Shown here one piece after another: positions 32,340 to 44,642 of a DNA stretch of 64,000 nucleotides. Each line of letters begins with the position of its first letter. Position 1 is the stretch's first letter. Source of the stretch: Angiostrongylus vasorum (taxonomy: Eukaryota; Nematoda; Chromadorea; Rhabditida; Metastrongylidae); contig JADANN010000095.1 in the NCBI GenBank assembly GCA_018806985.1, positions 106,676 through 170,675 on the forward strand, given 5' to 3'. The notes below the pieces were generated by a model. It was not told where the DNA came from. It was given only the letters and a program-made list of their open reading frames with translations, and ran no database searches. The position numbers and the translations under genes were made by a program.

Positions 32340-33260
32340 GGTACTGCTAGATTGAAACGAATTTCTTTGCATCGTCGTCTTCACTGTAGTCGGCCTTCAC
32401 ATTGAGGACTCTCTCTATTCAGAAACACATAGAAATCGATTAATGAAGTGTTAAGTATGTCATATGTTGAGTGAGATCGCCGTATGGGTGGACGATTGCT
32501 TAGAAATAATTCATCGAATGAGTTGATTTCCCAACTGCCACGGCGTAAATTGGTCTCTTCTTCTCACTTATTAAGTGCCATACAATTTTAGCTTTTTCAC
32601 AATTAAGGAAATCCAAAATCAAGAAAATGCAGTCGTCAAGAATGCAGTTTGAGGAAAAAATTCTATCGATGGATACATCGAATGACGAAAAGTAACGACA
32701 ACTTTCGACAAGCAACATCTCATCAGCAAATTCCAAAGAAGCGACAATCGCATCCATTTGGCCCTTCTCGTTTTCCTTTTCAGTATAATGCGGCCGCAAA
32801 ATCTTCTCCTTTGATGGTCGTCGTTGCTCTGTAGCCTAAAGAAGCTCATCTGCAGAATTTCACTAGAAGCTTAAAGAACCGCGTCGAGGAAAGGCAGCTA
32901 CATCAGAACGTGGAGTGCTGTCAGGTCGCACTAATATGCTGCTGTTTGACAGGATCGAGAACGCTTTGAAATGAGAAAAGAAACTGAGCCTCCGTTAAAA
33001 AGCCGTTCGCAGCGACACTGAACTGCGGCTTTCTCTGCCAACTTATTAACTGTCTCAGGTTTCTAATAAAAAACATGCTTACGGAGCGCCGTCTACGTCT
33101 GAGTACTGCAAAAGCTGAATTTTCCACTAGATGTTCAAATTTCGTCTAAGCCATCGGATGTTCATGACTTTTTCCAAGGTGCTCCTCAGTGATTATTTGT
33201 CACTGCGCAGTTTTGCCTAGTACTGATCTTAGAGTAATTGTATTCCCTTGACGGATCCTG
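32340..33260. repeat. Upstream block P, copy linked to the truncated CGPGG fragment
   Basis: Homologous to 39800-40560 and 53480-54330 in the same orientation. It follows the truncated gene fragment at 32020-32210, which shows that the fragment came from a duplicated gene-plus-flank unit. No coding potential is conserved. Confidence 0.65.
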
Positions 33261-33534
33261 TTTAATGAGTGTTTCCATTGCGATCGCTCACGAAATGCTA
33301 GACATTCTTGCAATTTTTTCTCAGCACCTTTCGTTTTAGTGTTTGTTCGTTGGAATTGTTTTGGGATGATTAAGAGGAGTGTAAAATGGGTACTGTAAAA
33401 GCTGCATTTCCCACCAGTTGTTCAAATTTCGTTTAAGCAATCGAATGTTCATGAATTTCCGGAGTACTCATCAGTAATTGTGATGACTAATCAGTTTGTA
33501 TTCTTTCCCCATTGAGCACGACGTTGATAAAGAG

Positions 33535-33900
33535 GTTTAATCCGCTAAAGTTTCTACGTCGTTGCCTTCTTCAGGACAGATGATCCGTGTCAATGGTCCA
33601 CGGTCGTTCTTATCCTCGATATGGTGTCTAGCTAATACAATACTGAATGTTGTAGGATGGATAGAAATATGTTGTTATGGCCTGACCATCACTATCAACA
33701 ACAAAGAGTATCTCCGGATAAGGTTGCCTCAAGGTTTACCTCAGCGGTGCCGCACTGAAGAAGATTCGACTTGATAGAACGATTGAGACACCACATCGTG
33801 AGAACGAACGTTTGTGGATCATCGAATCGGATCATCTGCTCTGAGGAAGACGAAGACGTCGGAACGCTAGCCGAATAAAGTTATTTATCAACCTCGGGTT
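33535..33900. mobile_element. Inverted pair of a second 3'-terminus family with CTGANGA motif
   Basis: 33535-33640 (minus) mirrors 33750-33895 (plus). The plus copy has CTGAGGA at 33841-33847, a perfect GACG/CGTC stem and a changed GGAA in place of GAAA, then a TTTATCAACCTCG terminus. Related copies are at 39210-39375, 46175-46300 (minus) and 62050-62255. The spacer holds a short frame with an RT-like RLPQGLPQ string, too short to assign. Confidence 0.5.
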
Positions 33901-34257
33901 AATTTGTTAATGAAAAGTTACGAAATTTGTTACTGAACAGCTTCGGAACAGAACATTTCATTTAACTAGTAATTCTACTCCCTTTACTGCTTCCTTCCTC
34001 CTTCAAGAGTGTTTAGAGAAGAACGACTTACAGAATGCATGGCCTTTTTACACACTTTTCATACAGTCAATTTCTGTTCGCTTAGTATTATAGTGTATGC
34101 TTGAAGTATTTTAAAACTTTTTGGGAGGTATTGAAATATGTACTGTACTGAACAATCATTACCATCATATCTCAGCATCACTGTGGTTGTTTCACACATA
34201 ACACCCTGGCGTGAAAAAATTGTTATAGGCAGTAAATAAAAAAAGTTAACACTGCCA

Positions 34258-34475
34258 TTAACGTTTACCGTTTTATTTACTGCCTACTATTTTTTAATGG
34301 CAGGGTACAATGCGAAATATAACTACAACTGTGGGTCGATAAGAACTAGCTGAGAGACAGGCGAAACCCCCCATGGTCTGGTGGTGAACGCGCTACTCCC
34401 CGGAAAGGACAATAACGCGTTCGTTCCCCACCGCAGACACCTGCGGTCTGGAGTTTTGCAAACTGTCATTAATAT
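34258..34475 (+). repeat. Family D element, rearranged
   Basis: Terminus TTTATTTACTGCCTACTATT and GCAGGGTACAATGCGAAATA joined directly to the plus-sense tRNA-like unit (GGTGGTGAACGCGCTACTCC ... GCGTTCGTTCCCC). Confidence 0.6.
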
Positions 34476-34549
34476 TTAGCGCCTCTCCAATATCCATTAA
34501 CGTTTAACACTTCTAAAATATTCTCAGTGGGTAATCGTGAAACTCGCTC

Positions 34550-35130
34550 GGTAATCCACAAAGTTCTTTGCCTAGCAGACGACTACTCCTTTGTTACGTT
34601 TTCTAGAGCTTTGGCGGTTGACTTCTAAAAAAGAAAGTTGGAAAATTTTTTATACGAAATTTCTGTCACCGTTCGCGTTGCGTTATCGTAGTGGCCGAAA
34701 TATGTGGAGCTTTCCAATCGATTCGAACGCAATTACAGTGCCTTTATGATAATTTTCTATGACATCTAAACAAAGGTGAATAAGCTGTAGGTTATTGTTG
34801 TAATGAATTCCTGAGCAACGGAGAATGTGGCCGCAGGGATTTTGCCTGCACCTTCCGTATGCTATCGTAATCAGATAACGAAGGTAATTGTAGAAATAAA
34901 TTCCACTGCTTCCAACTTTTCAGTTAACCAGTGAAATAACTGCTTATTTTAAAAACCACCACAGGCACAGTGTTGGTTTCAAATCTATTTCTGTGCTGAA
35001 GGAACTACTTGTTTTTCGAGTACTGTTGATCACTTTTTATTTCTATTAGTAGCAACCGTGCGACATTTAAATGCTATTGTAGGCGTCCTAATCAAGGAAA
35101 CTTCAATCAAAGATTTCCAGTGAAACATAA
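34550..35130. repeat. Dispersed block Q plus start of the mariner-linked block, copy 1
   Basis: Shares with 41900-42800 and 57340-58235 a run containing AAAGGTGAATAAGC, a stretch ending ATCGTAATCAGA, then CAGTGA and a GTCCTAATCAAGG(A/G)AA landmark. No conserved protein. The homology stops near 35130. Confidence 0.55.
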
Positions 35131-35444
35131 CGAAGGAATTTTAAGATTTTTAAAGATCGTACGTTCTAGAAGGTCAGCATTATCCGTCGGGGATATAATT
35201 TTGCAAGGACTGACCACAAGGCACTCTAGACGAAACGCAGACAAAAAGCACTCTGCGGAAAAATAAACCGGCGAAAAGCGTGCACTTTGAGACGAAGGTG
35301 TACGGACCGGAAAATGCATGAGAGTACCTGTTGAAGTCAATGCGTACCGTCGTGAAAAGGGTTAAAAGTTGCCATATCCTTGGCGGATAGATCAATCCGA
35401 GCTATTTGCGTCTCTTCTTCGCTTCAGTAGAGGTATTTCATAAA

Positions 35445-35565
35445 GTGAAATTCTAGCCGATGTTCGAATCGTCGCTCTAAGAATGGATTTGCGTTAAGTA
35501 GAATTGCAAGGAGGTTTTTCGGGATATCTACGACCAGATCTGCATAGACGTGAACGGCTGGTGAT
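35445..35565 (+). pseudogene. Decayed third copy of the DHCR24 last exon
   Basis: Reading on the plus strand gives fragments clearly matching the last exon (MFESSL, EW, NCKEVF, IYDQIC) interrupted by at least three in-frame stops. It lies about 5 kb beyond the functional last exon, downstream of the right arm of the inverted repeat. It is much more diverged than the two arm copies, so it records an older duplication. No other exons were found next to it. Confidence 0.75.
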
Positions 35566-36359
35566 GCAGAGGTCAATGCGCATCCAAAAAAATTAATAGA
35601 AAGAAATTAATGAGTTCTACAATTTTTTTTGAACTCTTAAGAATTAATAAAAAAATAACGTGTGTGTCTTCGTTTAAGAGTAAACCAAATATTTTCCCTC
35701 ATATACAATTTCCTCCGTTTCCACGTTATCAGGTGATTCGTGATTTTTCTAACGAAGTAAATGCACGGCTTTGCACTAAAATCTATCGTCTCGTTAAAGA
35801 TGACGTGGTTTAGGAGGAGCGAGTGATAGAACAGAAAATGACAACTTTTCATACCGAATTTAACCCTCTTAGAATATTTGAGCGTTTGCAAGCCATGCCG
35901 TGAAGATGTGACGCAGTTTTGCAGAAATGATAAGGACAGCTACCGGTTTGTTTTATTGGGGAAATAGTTGGTCACAGTAAGCAAACAGTAATGGATTGAC
36001 GAGGAAATGAAATATCGTGAATTTTAGGAATTTCCTATAAGGCGATAGTAATCTTGATTTCAAATTCTCCTACACTATACATTTCTGTTCTCTATGTGCT
36101 TAGTTGAGTACTTTGCTGATTCTTTCCCATCCTGGTTTGCTTCCATAGAGGTACAAAGTAGTAACCTGCTTAGCCAATGTATTCAGGCGCACACTCGTTG
36201 GAAGATATTAGGTGAACACGCAACCAAACTCATGCAGTCACATCCTCATCCGTTATCACAGATTATGGAAATTTCTCGTGTACAGAGACAGTCATTCAAG
36301 CCTCCGCAAGGTAATTGGCGCTGTGAAGTGCTTGGTGAGAATTCATTGTTTTCGTGGTG

Positions 36360-36535
36360 AGAAAATACGAGGTTGTTATTGCAGCAGTTATTCATTCACA
36401 ATACCTGGCCTTTCAGCTACTTCGCTTTCTTCAGAGCCTGAAATGCTCAGATTATGTGAAAAAATGTGCATCGAGTTTTGCCCTGTCAGCTTATGAAAGT
36501 GTTTGACTGAATAGACCGCATGCCAATTTGATATT
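36360..36535 (-). mobile_element. Penelope-like 3' end fragment
   Basis: A minus-strand 3' end with a CTGAAGA...GAAA motif near 36440-36410 and the characteristic AACCTCG terminus near 36370. No coding part. Confidence 0.55.
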
Positions 36536-36929
36536 ATTCGCGATCCTGTTCAGTTAACTTTGTGGCACCAGATGTGGAGAGATCTCGCTTGGCGTTGTTT
36601 ATGTTTGAGTCTTTAAAAATGTTTTTCACAACGAACAAAATTAGACCATTTATTTCAAAAGGCCGTTTGCTAATTTGATCGTTGGATTTGTGTTTAAAAT
36701 GGTTTCCTGGACTAAAATTAAGTGACGTTTTCCTTCAATCATAAACATCTAGACATCTTTCCACTCATTTTTCATATGCGGAATTCTCAATCGGCTCATT
36801 AGTGCTGCATTGAACATTTCTCATGCAAAACACTTTATTTCAACTCTCTACGTCTCTAAATAGTTTACTTTTCTCACGTTGCAATGGCTTAAAAAAATCA
36901 CATAAATGGATTATTGTTCGATAATTTTC

Positions 36930-37165
36930 TTCAATAAGCAGAGACGAGGTTGATATTACAGATTTATTAGGATACAATAGCTGACGTTTCGCCAGTACGC
37001 CTTCTTCAGAGCCAAGTTAGTCGATGGATAGCAGCCGCACGGAGTAAAACATAGACGATAACTCTAATATCCTATATCCTATTGTATCCCAATAAATCTG
37101 TAATAACAACCTCGTGTCTGGTTATTGAAGAAAAACATCGATTATCAATCAATGCCGAGGTTAAC
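36930..37165. mobile_element. Short inverted pair of Penelope-like 3' termini
   Basis: 36930-37010 (minus) and 37070-37165 (plus) are inverted copies of the same terminus (CCTAATAAATCTGTAATA and CAACCTCGT). A CTGAAGA...GAAA motif is in the minus copy (37009-36987). It lies just downstream of the intact CGPGG gene. Confidence 0.6.
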
Positions 37166-37234
37166 AGAAAGTCGGTCTTGAGAATTGTGGATTATTGTTG
37201 TTCATTCCAAGGAACTGTCGTGTGACTTCCCGTT

Positions 37235-39600
37235 TCATGAGACAGTGGCAACTGCTGAGAAGAAATTCGATCCGAAGGGACCCGATGCCAAGGTTCGAAT
37301 CACTCTGTTCACCACGCCTTGCCACATGTCTCTCGACCAATTCGCCATGATCGGGTTTGTGGTCGTTAGCGTTCCTGAAATTGACAAATGCGTTCCTGGA
37401 ATAGGCAATACAGTATCTGCATTCAGCATACAGTTCATGTTGCAAATTGCAGTCACGGCGTTACCAATGATTATGCATTTCGGCATCATATTGTTCACAA
37501 CTGCAAGTAACTTTTTGTTCATCAAGTATTTTATTTTTTTTCGAAAAGCAACTTCAAACTTCAAACTTCAAGTGCGTCTTTATTAAAACGAAGATTGGGA
37601 TTTGTTTTTTCTTCGGTTTTTTGTTCACCGAACTTGGCATATTTTTTGCTGCAATTAATGCAGTTGAAATCAACATAAAACTTTCGGTGTTTTTCAAAGC
37701 TACCTTAGGGTTAGACAGCCCTAAAAAAGGAGTCCGTGATTTGATTTGAACGTAAGAAGAGGTTTGAGTTCCACGATCCGTTCTATGGATAGTAATTTCT
37801 TGCCTTCTTAGTGAAAAGTATGGAAGAAAGTAGGTCCCACCATTACTTCACAAAGAAAAATCCGATTAGACGAGTGTATACAGTCCTCTTAGAAAATCAG
37901 TCTTGCCTCCACTCTTGAGGAGGTGTTACCAAACTATATAACGCTTTCTTGGTACTGTTAGTGCTTGCATCTTTCATACCTTCAATCTGCCAAATGGACC
38001 TTAAGTCATTGAAACCTACTCATAATCACTTGTTGAGGATTGGATGGGTTAACTTCTACGTCTTTGCATTCCAGTGGTTGGTAGCTTATGCTGACAGTGA
38101 GTTGACCCAAAATGATTTGGATTATAGGATCGGAGAGGCCAGCTGCGCGACCCTGTCGTTCGAGAACATCAAACACCTGAAGGACAGAGTTCTCACAAAC
38201 AGGTAGAATTCAAACTGAGCTTTCCAATTAAGTTACCCAAAGCCATAGAAATCGCCCAAAATTACAGTTCTAACGAGTCATTTAAAAAATCCGTTCATTA
38301 AACCTATCAAAGAAATGAGAACTCACTGCTTGCATTACAATACGCATAACAAATCCATTGGCCGCCCCTGCAGTCGGTGCAATACCGGGGACTTGAGCAG
38401 CTGCACCTTGGGCCATTGAGAAAACCATCTGCACCGGCAGGGTGAAGCCAGTAATGTTGAAGGTCCTTGAGCTCGTTGTAGCTGAATTTCACAGGTTTTC
38501 CACTGAATAAAGGAAAACCGAAAAAAACTCCAGTCTTCTAATGGATAGACAAAGCAAAGATTAAAAAGTTTTGTTAAACCTGTAAATGATAAAACTGACA
38601 AGAACTAGCGTTGGCTATACCTCGCCATTTAATCCTCATTTTTACTCGTACTATTTGAAAATGTTCCGGCATCTTCTAGGAGAAACGGTTCCTTTTGAAA
38701 TATGGCACTGGGTATTCCTACCGTCTTTCTGAGTGGAATACAGTACTGGAGATGCTAACATGGTTAAGACTCATAAATTTAAGTTTCAAGATGCATAGGC
38801 TTAAATTTATCATCCATATTATTCCTCATTATTTGTTACGTTTGCGCCATTATTTGTTAATACTTACTATTATATTTAATCTTTATGAGCCGGCTTTTAT
38901 CTAACCTCGGTATAAATGATTAGTGATATTACGCCAATAATATCTAAAGTGATATTACTTCACTAAGTGCAAGGGCTCGTGTGGCGCAGTGGTCCAAGGG
39001 ACCCTACAACACCCACACGGGATCATTCCCCCGCTCCCGTGCATCCCTCATGGATTGATGAACACCGAGAGCTTTATCCTTTAACATTTTTTTACGTTCA
39101 AGCTTACCTAGCACCGACTGCAACAGGATGGATTATCTGTTGAAAAGCAAATTATTAGCATCATGTAGTCAACAACGGTAGTGTATAAAGGAGCTGTGGC
39201 GAGAGAAGTTGTGTCATTCAAGCGGTGCCCCTATAGAAAAGGTCCGACTCGATGACGAAGAAGAGACCATATGGAGAAGAAAAACAGCTGCGGAACATCA
39301 ACTCCTAATCACGGGTTCTGACGAAGACGAAGACGTAGGAACGTTATCCAATAGATATTTGGAAGCAACATCGTATTAGTTTGTCAATGAAACAAGATAT
39401 ATTATACTTATTATTGTATTTGTACTGTCATTCACTAGTACTTATTATGTATAAAATACTTATTTTGATATGGTTTATGTTTACATTTAATTTTCATAAA
39501 CAACGTTCAAATTAATACTTGGTCCTCCTGGACCACATCCCAACACTGTGGTGATGGTGAGAAGAGAAAGCAGCAACGTACGTGCTGGAACAGTCGCCAT
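37235..39600 (-). CDS. Small secreted nematode protein, CGPGG family, 4 exons, intact
   Basis: Exons on the minus strand: 39600-39519, 38481-38327, 38176-38020, 37500-37235. All boundaries are GT-AG, and phases (1, 0, 1) give an uninterrupted 219-residue protein. Exon 1 encodes a signal peptide (MATVPARTLLLSLL and on) cleaved near GCGPGGP. Exon 2 carries SSRTFNITGFTLPVQMVFSM and a VMRIVMQA end. Exon 3 runs VFDVLERQGRAAGLSD to SQLTV-like GQLTVSISYQPLEC. Exon 4 runs CIIIGNAVTAIC, SISGTLTTTNPIMANWSRD and ASGPFGSNFFSAVATVS before TGA. The layout resembles a nematode-restricted family of about 200-220 aa secreted proteins whose function I do not know; I cannot give it a name. It is the only intact copy of a three-member cluster here. 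Confidence 0.8.
38973..39085 (+). repeat. Family B SINE, internally deleted
   Basis: Head TCGTGTGGCGCAGTGGTCC and B-box region GGGATCATTCCCCC, then directly the GATGAACACCGAGAGCTTTA end. It lies in intron 1 of the intact CGPGG gene. Confidence 0.62.
39210..39375 (+). mobile_element. 3'-terminus fragment with CTGANGA motif
   Basis: Related to 33750-33895 and 62050-62255: a GGTCCGACTCGATG start, CTGACGA at 39318-39324, and a GACG-AAGA-CGTA hairpin. Confidence 0.45.
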
Positions 39601-39799
39601 GTTTCCTAAACTGGTAGTTTTTAAAAGGATCACTCCCGAGAAGATTTGAAAAGTAGCTTCCAGTGGAAAGTTCAATGAGAGGTGAAATTTCCCGTTTTCT
39701 TTAGAGAAATGAGCGATGCGATTTCTACTTGGCATTTCTACTTCAGCTAAGCGACAGGCATTTTGGAGCTTTTTATTTCCTATAGTTTTACGTACTCCA

Positions 39800-40560
39800 C
39801 AACTGCTTGATTGAAAGCAAAATTCTTTGGATCCTCATTATGCGTATGGTCGGTATTGGCATTGAGGACTCTGCTATTCTGCGGTAAATGGAAATCGGCA
39901 AATGGGGTATGAAAGGGAACGATGGACGCGAAGGCGATTGCTTGAAAAATAATTCATCGAATGCGCTGATTTGTCGGCTGCTTGGTTTAAATTGGGTTTC
40001 GCACATCTTATTTCGATTATGGAGACGTTAAATTTCTACTTCCCGGAAATAAGGAAACGCAGAATCGACGAAGCAGCGTCATTGATTATGCGCTTTTTAT
40101 GAAGGAACTCTAGCAATGGTTATATCGGTTGAGAAGAAAGAAGTACAATCGTAGGCATGCAACGTTCTCAACAGCAAATTCCTAAAGCAGTGAAGTCGCA
40201 TTTATTTAGCTTCTGTCATTGTTCAATTGAAGTAGTTAGGTTACGAGATCTTTTGCTTTAATGGAAAAGCGGCTTGATAGTCGAAGAAGATCATCGTCAG
40301 AATTTCACTCATGGATCCAAGTACAGCATAGTGGAAAATAACTTCGGCAGAGCACTAAGTGTTATCGGACCGCATCAGTATGTCGTAGTTTGATGGACCG
40401 AGAGTCAATTAAAATGAGAAAAGCACTGGACGTCCTTTACGAAGCGGATCATACAGACACTGAGCTACAGCTCCCTTTGCCACCTTTTTAAATGTTCCAA
40501 GCTTCTAAAAAAAGCAAATGTTTATGGGCCGCCGCCTGATTCCCTACATTTCTCCTTCGC
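39800..40560. repeat. Upstream block P, copy linked to the intact CGPGG gene
   Basis: This block lies just 5' of the intact secreted-protein gene and is shared with 32340-33260 and 53480-54330. Shared landmarks are the ATTCATCGAATG stretch, a TTTAAATTG(G/A) stretch and an AGAATCGACAAA-like stretch. No convincing reading frame is conserved between copies, so I read it as non-coding 5' flank copied together with the gene. Confidence 0.65.
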
Positions 40561-40899
40561 GTGCAGGAAACAAAATTACATGTTCTTACAAGCTTCTTTT
40601 AGACCCTTTCACTTCATCGCGAGTCGATGCGCTGGAACTGTATCGGAACTTTTAAAAGTATTGGAAATAACCACTGCAAAGAAACAGCTGTTTTCAAAAG
40701 CGATAAATTCCGCCTCAAACAATGAATGTTTACGTATTTTGCAGAATTTTCTTCAGTGATTGACAGTGAAAAAAAGTGCTCAAAAAGTTTCCAGTGAGAA
40801 ATTTCCGCAATCATGCGAGCAGCGTTGGCGGGCGGTGAAGGTGATCCTTCCACTTAATTCCAGTATGTAATGAGAAGTCTCCGGCACGCGCTTCCTGTT

Positions 40900-41130
40900 T
40901 CAGCGTTTTTCTACTTCCGCATTCGAAATCGAAACGTAGTCGGCGACGAAGAGTTGTCAGCGATTTTATCAATTTTTATGAACGATGTAGAAGGCTGATT
41001 AAGCACCTTCGTATTGTTTTAATGAATTGCTGACGATGAGCAGTATCGCCGCAAAGTTTTCCTTGCACTTTCCATACGGCACCGTAATCAGGAAGCTGTT
41101 GGCGAACAGTCGTGCAAGCAATTTTGAAAA
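40900..41130. repeat. Partial block Q, copy upstream of the intact CGPGG gene
   Basis: A diverged stretch matching the 3' half of block Q (cf. 42400-42550 and 57730-57880), with a TTTCCATACGGCACCGTAATCAG run. The following 41130-41570 shows nothing I recognise. Confidence 0.45.
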
Positions 41131-41574
41131 AAGCAGTAACTATACACTCTGACAATTCATTTGCTGAAAGATTAAGATGGTCTCCTTCCGATGTCCTCGA
41201 CACCGCATCGAATTCTAGATTTTCCTGCGGCGAGATATCTGTACTTTACGGGAGCTTATTACCACGCTTTCATGTAAATTTTGGTTAAGGAGGAAAACAG
41301 GTAGTCGCCAAATGAAAGAACACATCGCATAGTGCAAAGTAGTTTCATCAACGATGTTTGGTGGATAGTAGGAAGCGGGACTTTAAGTGAACTGCTAAGA
41401 TTTCCTTTCTGAAGATTCATTTTGTGCTTAAGTTCCACAAAAAGTGTTCAGTGAAAGACAAACATTTTTTCTATTGCCATCTGAAATGTGGTTTTTTTTC
41501 CTCATGATTTTGTACCTGAGAGTAAACAGGGAAACAAGTGAAGACTGAATAACGGTGGGAATAAGAACTTCAAA

Positions 41575-41775
41575 ATTTTTATTTAATGCCTATTACAATT
41601 TTTCACGGTAGCGTATTATTTGTGACACAACCAGAATGATGCTGCGATATTTGCAAAAACTCAGGACTGCAGATGTCTGAGGTGGAGGGCGAACGCTCTA
41701 TTACCCCCTCGGGGGGCTAACGCGTTCACCATGCTGGTCCTTCGTTCCGCCTGTCTCTCCATTGCCATCTAAAAT
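41575..41775 (-). repeat. Family D element, single arm
   Basis: TATTTAATGCCTATTACAAT terminus and the antisense tRNA-like unit (GAACGCTCTATTACCCCCTC). Confidence 0.55.
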
Positions 41776-41899
41776 GCGGTTTTCTCTTTTTGGCTTTGTT
41801 GGTGAGGGTAAACAGGGCGAAAAGAAAACGACTGAGTGATGGTAGGACTAGTAGCAGTGAAGGATTGAAAAGAAAGGGGTTTCCTACATTCTTCCCTGA

Positions 41900-42985
41900 T
41901 AAAGCGGTATCGTAAAAGCATAATGTCGTTAAGAGTTACTGACACCATTGATGATGTATGTAGAAATACACGACGTACTTTGCCAGATCACCTATTGGTA
42001 AATATGCTTGAGTATGTTGTATTAACTGTATGCACTATGACTGTTGAGAGTATTAAAAAATACTTACTGCACGATAAGACTATGTTCATTAGTGATTTTA
42101 AGCCTTTCCAGCATGGAATAGTATCAAACTGCCTTCCAGCATTTTTCTCAGTGGGTACGAGCAACTCTTTGGAGAACTCAGATAACTGCTTCCTACCAGA
42201 CGATTTCTTCTCTGGGACGTTTTTAACGTAAACGGGTGATCTCTGAGGAATGGAATGAATGGAAGTGGAAAACTTCGTGAGATAGGTAGAGGTCAAGCGA
42301 TGTGAAGTTCCACCCAATTCCAATCTAGTGACAATTCCCTTAGAACGAGTTCCTTTTCAGGCAGCAGCGTTTGGAAGCGTAATCGGCGTTGAGGATGCAT
42401 CGGGGGCGTTCATGACATTTTTAAGGAAAGCTAAATAAAGGTGAATAAGCAGCTCTGTACTGTTCTAAAGATTTTCTGAGCAATGTGCGGTGTTGCTAGA
42501 AGATTCTCCTCTCACCTTGCATCCACTACCATAATCAGAGTGCGAAGGCCATTGGAAAAATAGATTTCACTGTAAGTAATGTTTCAACCAAGCAGTGATA
42601 TGATTGTTTATTTCAAGGAAAAAACAATAGACAAAGTGTTTATTTCATTCTACTTCTACACCGAGGTAGTTAATAGATTTTTAGGCGAATTAGTTTCTTG
42701 TAGCGGCAAATATGAGGCCTATCAATACTATCACGGCCGTCTTAATCAAGGGAAACTCATGTTAAAAAATGACGGCGGTGCAAAATGAAGCAATATTATA
42801 TCTTACATAATATAGAGCCTGAGACTTCAATTTGTATTTCCAACATGGCATAGCTTAGCTCGATGTAAAAATTATTAGAATCTACAGCTTTTTGCCAAAT
42901 TTACTTGCAAAAGTTCGTTATAATTCTGGACTTCTACCCGCGATTAAGTCGTTGAGGGACTGTTTCAGTCACTGCTTATTTTCTG
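41900..42985. repeat. Dispersed block Q and mariner-linked flank, copy 2
   Basis: The 41900-42560 part matches 34550-34900 and 57340-58200. The 42570-42985 part matches 60400-60830 next to the second mariner relic. The short frames in it (41923-42231 plus, 41988-42323 minus) are not conserved beyond a few residues, so I treat it as repeat rather than gene. Confidence 0.55.
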
Positions 42986-43850
42986 AACTATTCGTTGCAC
43001 TGGAAGTTGCCAAGATGGACGTTTAAGAAGTTGTATGTAGTAGATGACAACGCTGGCGAGTGCAGTGGGCAAGACAGAGCTGTTGTTGAACTTCTGCAGC
43101 GTTGGCAGTTCGACCATTGGGGGACGTTATCATTGCAAAGTAATTGGTCAATTGGTCGCTTTCTGTTGATCAGTGAAGGGCGCAGCTGTTAAAGTTTTCG
43201 ACTGACTTACTCAACTGTTAGTTGTACTTTTACTTCGATGTTGTTTCATCCGGATGGTTTAAGAAGCAGTGATGGATTAGACCAGCATTAATCCATCAAG
43301 TCGTCAGATAATTTTCTTTTGGTTCAATTTCTGCTTTGGGTAGCGCTGCGGAGCTTTACTGCGGTCCAAACACCGAGCTGATCGTCGACAGTTGTCGCAG
43401 ATTCAATTCTGTCCTCACATGATGTTGCGGTTGAGAAACGGGTCTCTCTAATTGCGCTGAAAAAAGCGCAGGCGATGCTTGTAGACGGCTAATTTATTGA
43501 CTGTCGTTCAATTCGTATGCATCCATTTGTCAAGACTCTTTTACCGTCCAATTTTCAAATGCTCCAAAACCTTTGACTTAGGCGGACTTAGTTCCCCATG
43601 CAAGCTCTCAAGCAGTTGTGCATGTATTGACTTCCGACATTGCACTCGATCCATTATCGTCAAATGCGAAACACCGTTTATCGCATTCGTCACCTCCACT
43701 CTCGATTTAGCGAACATGAAAGTTTCCAAACAACACTGCATTTTGAACTCATTAGCATTCCTTGATCCCATATCTCATTAATACTTTGAGGGCGTTTCGG
43801 CTGTGTACGTTCGAGTTGGGATTCACAGAAATAGATTTGTTTAAACTTGT
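42985..43850 (-). pseudogene. Mariner-type transposase relic, copy 1
   Basis: The minus strand carries scattered pieces of a mariner transposase matching the better copy at 60830-61670. The DDNGS...EVNTCTT segment follows the helix-turn-helix region, and the C-terminal LP-PL-SPA-S region lies near 43060-43140. Stops and frameshifts are frequent. Mariner transposases cut and paste DNA at TA sites; this copy cannot encode one. The homologous block extends from about 42570 to 43990 (about 1.4 kb). I could not confirm terminal inverted repeats or a TA duplication. Confidence 0.6.
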
Positions 43851-44242
43851 TGTTTTGACATCTGATATTCTGTTTCTTCAGAATTGACTCTGCGAACTCT
43901 GCAGCTATACTACCTCAACAAAGAAGGAGGTATCCCACAGTACAACAGTGGTTTCCAAGTTCCTGAATAAATTGAGAAAACGGGAAGAAAGTACGTTCCG
44001 TTTGAGATAGCGCCATCCGAAAACAGATATATTTCGATCTTTATATAGATAAAGGTGCGCAAAAATCCCAGCATTTCATCGATTTATTGGCAAAAACATT
44101 CTATTGTGACCACTGGCCTACCACTTGAAATATTTTAGTGCGTAATACGAATTCCCAAATGAAGAAAGGTCGTCAGAACCATATTAAGGAGAATTCGGGC
44201 CTCGGATTTTTTTCACGATCTTGACCTAGTACTTCTCTTCTC

Positions 44243-44642
44243 AATGGTTTACCGCCTCATCGTGGTTGAGAGCTGCTCCTGTGTATCGGGCTGCGATCTA
44301 CAGCGGGTTCATTCATCTTCGCCTCCCGCCTTCCCTCCAGACCCTCAGCGTCCAAAGCTGAAAAGGAGTCTGGCGTTTTCATCAGGATGCGCAGCGAAGA
44401 GTGGGACAATCCCAGGATTTACAACCGTCCTGGTATCAAACCAACCACATGGTGGCAGATCTACCTCTCATCCATAAAGGCGGCTACTGTCTGCGTTGGC
44501 GACGAGCTGAGGGAAAGCTTGGCCCGGCTGAGCTCGAGATTCCAGGGAATTAGAATGGTTAAACCAGCAAAACTCCTAAACAATGAAAATTATGATGAGG
44601 TCCGCACAAATAGTGAAGACGAGTCATTCAAGTATCCGTGTG
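44243..44642 (+). repeat. Family A interspersed element (diverged)
   Basis: Recognisable by ACCGCCTCATCGTGG, GGGCTGCGATCTACAGC and GGTATCAAACCA landmarks. It has an extra insertion near 44320. Confidence 0.65.

Noticed and set aside
33640..33775. Reverse transcriptase fragment with RLPQGLPQ
   Set aside because: Only about 40 residues and one motif, lying between two mirrored Penelope-type termini; not enough to name a family.
38307..38601. Overlapping minus-strand frames of 61 and 88 codons as genes
   Set aside because: They are wrong-frame readings of exon 2 of the CGPGG gene. The correct frame joins in phase with exons 1 and 3 and is conserved in the pseudogene copy.
41923..42323. Overlapping 102- and 111-codon frames on opposite strands
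   Set aside because: The sequence is block Q, repeated elsewhere without either frame being kept.
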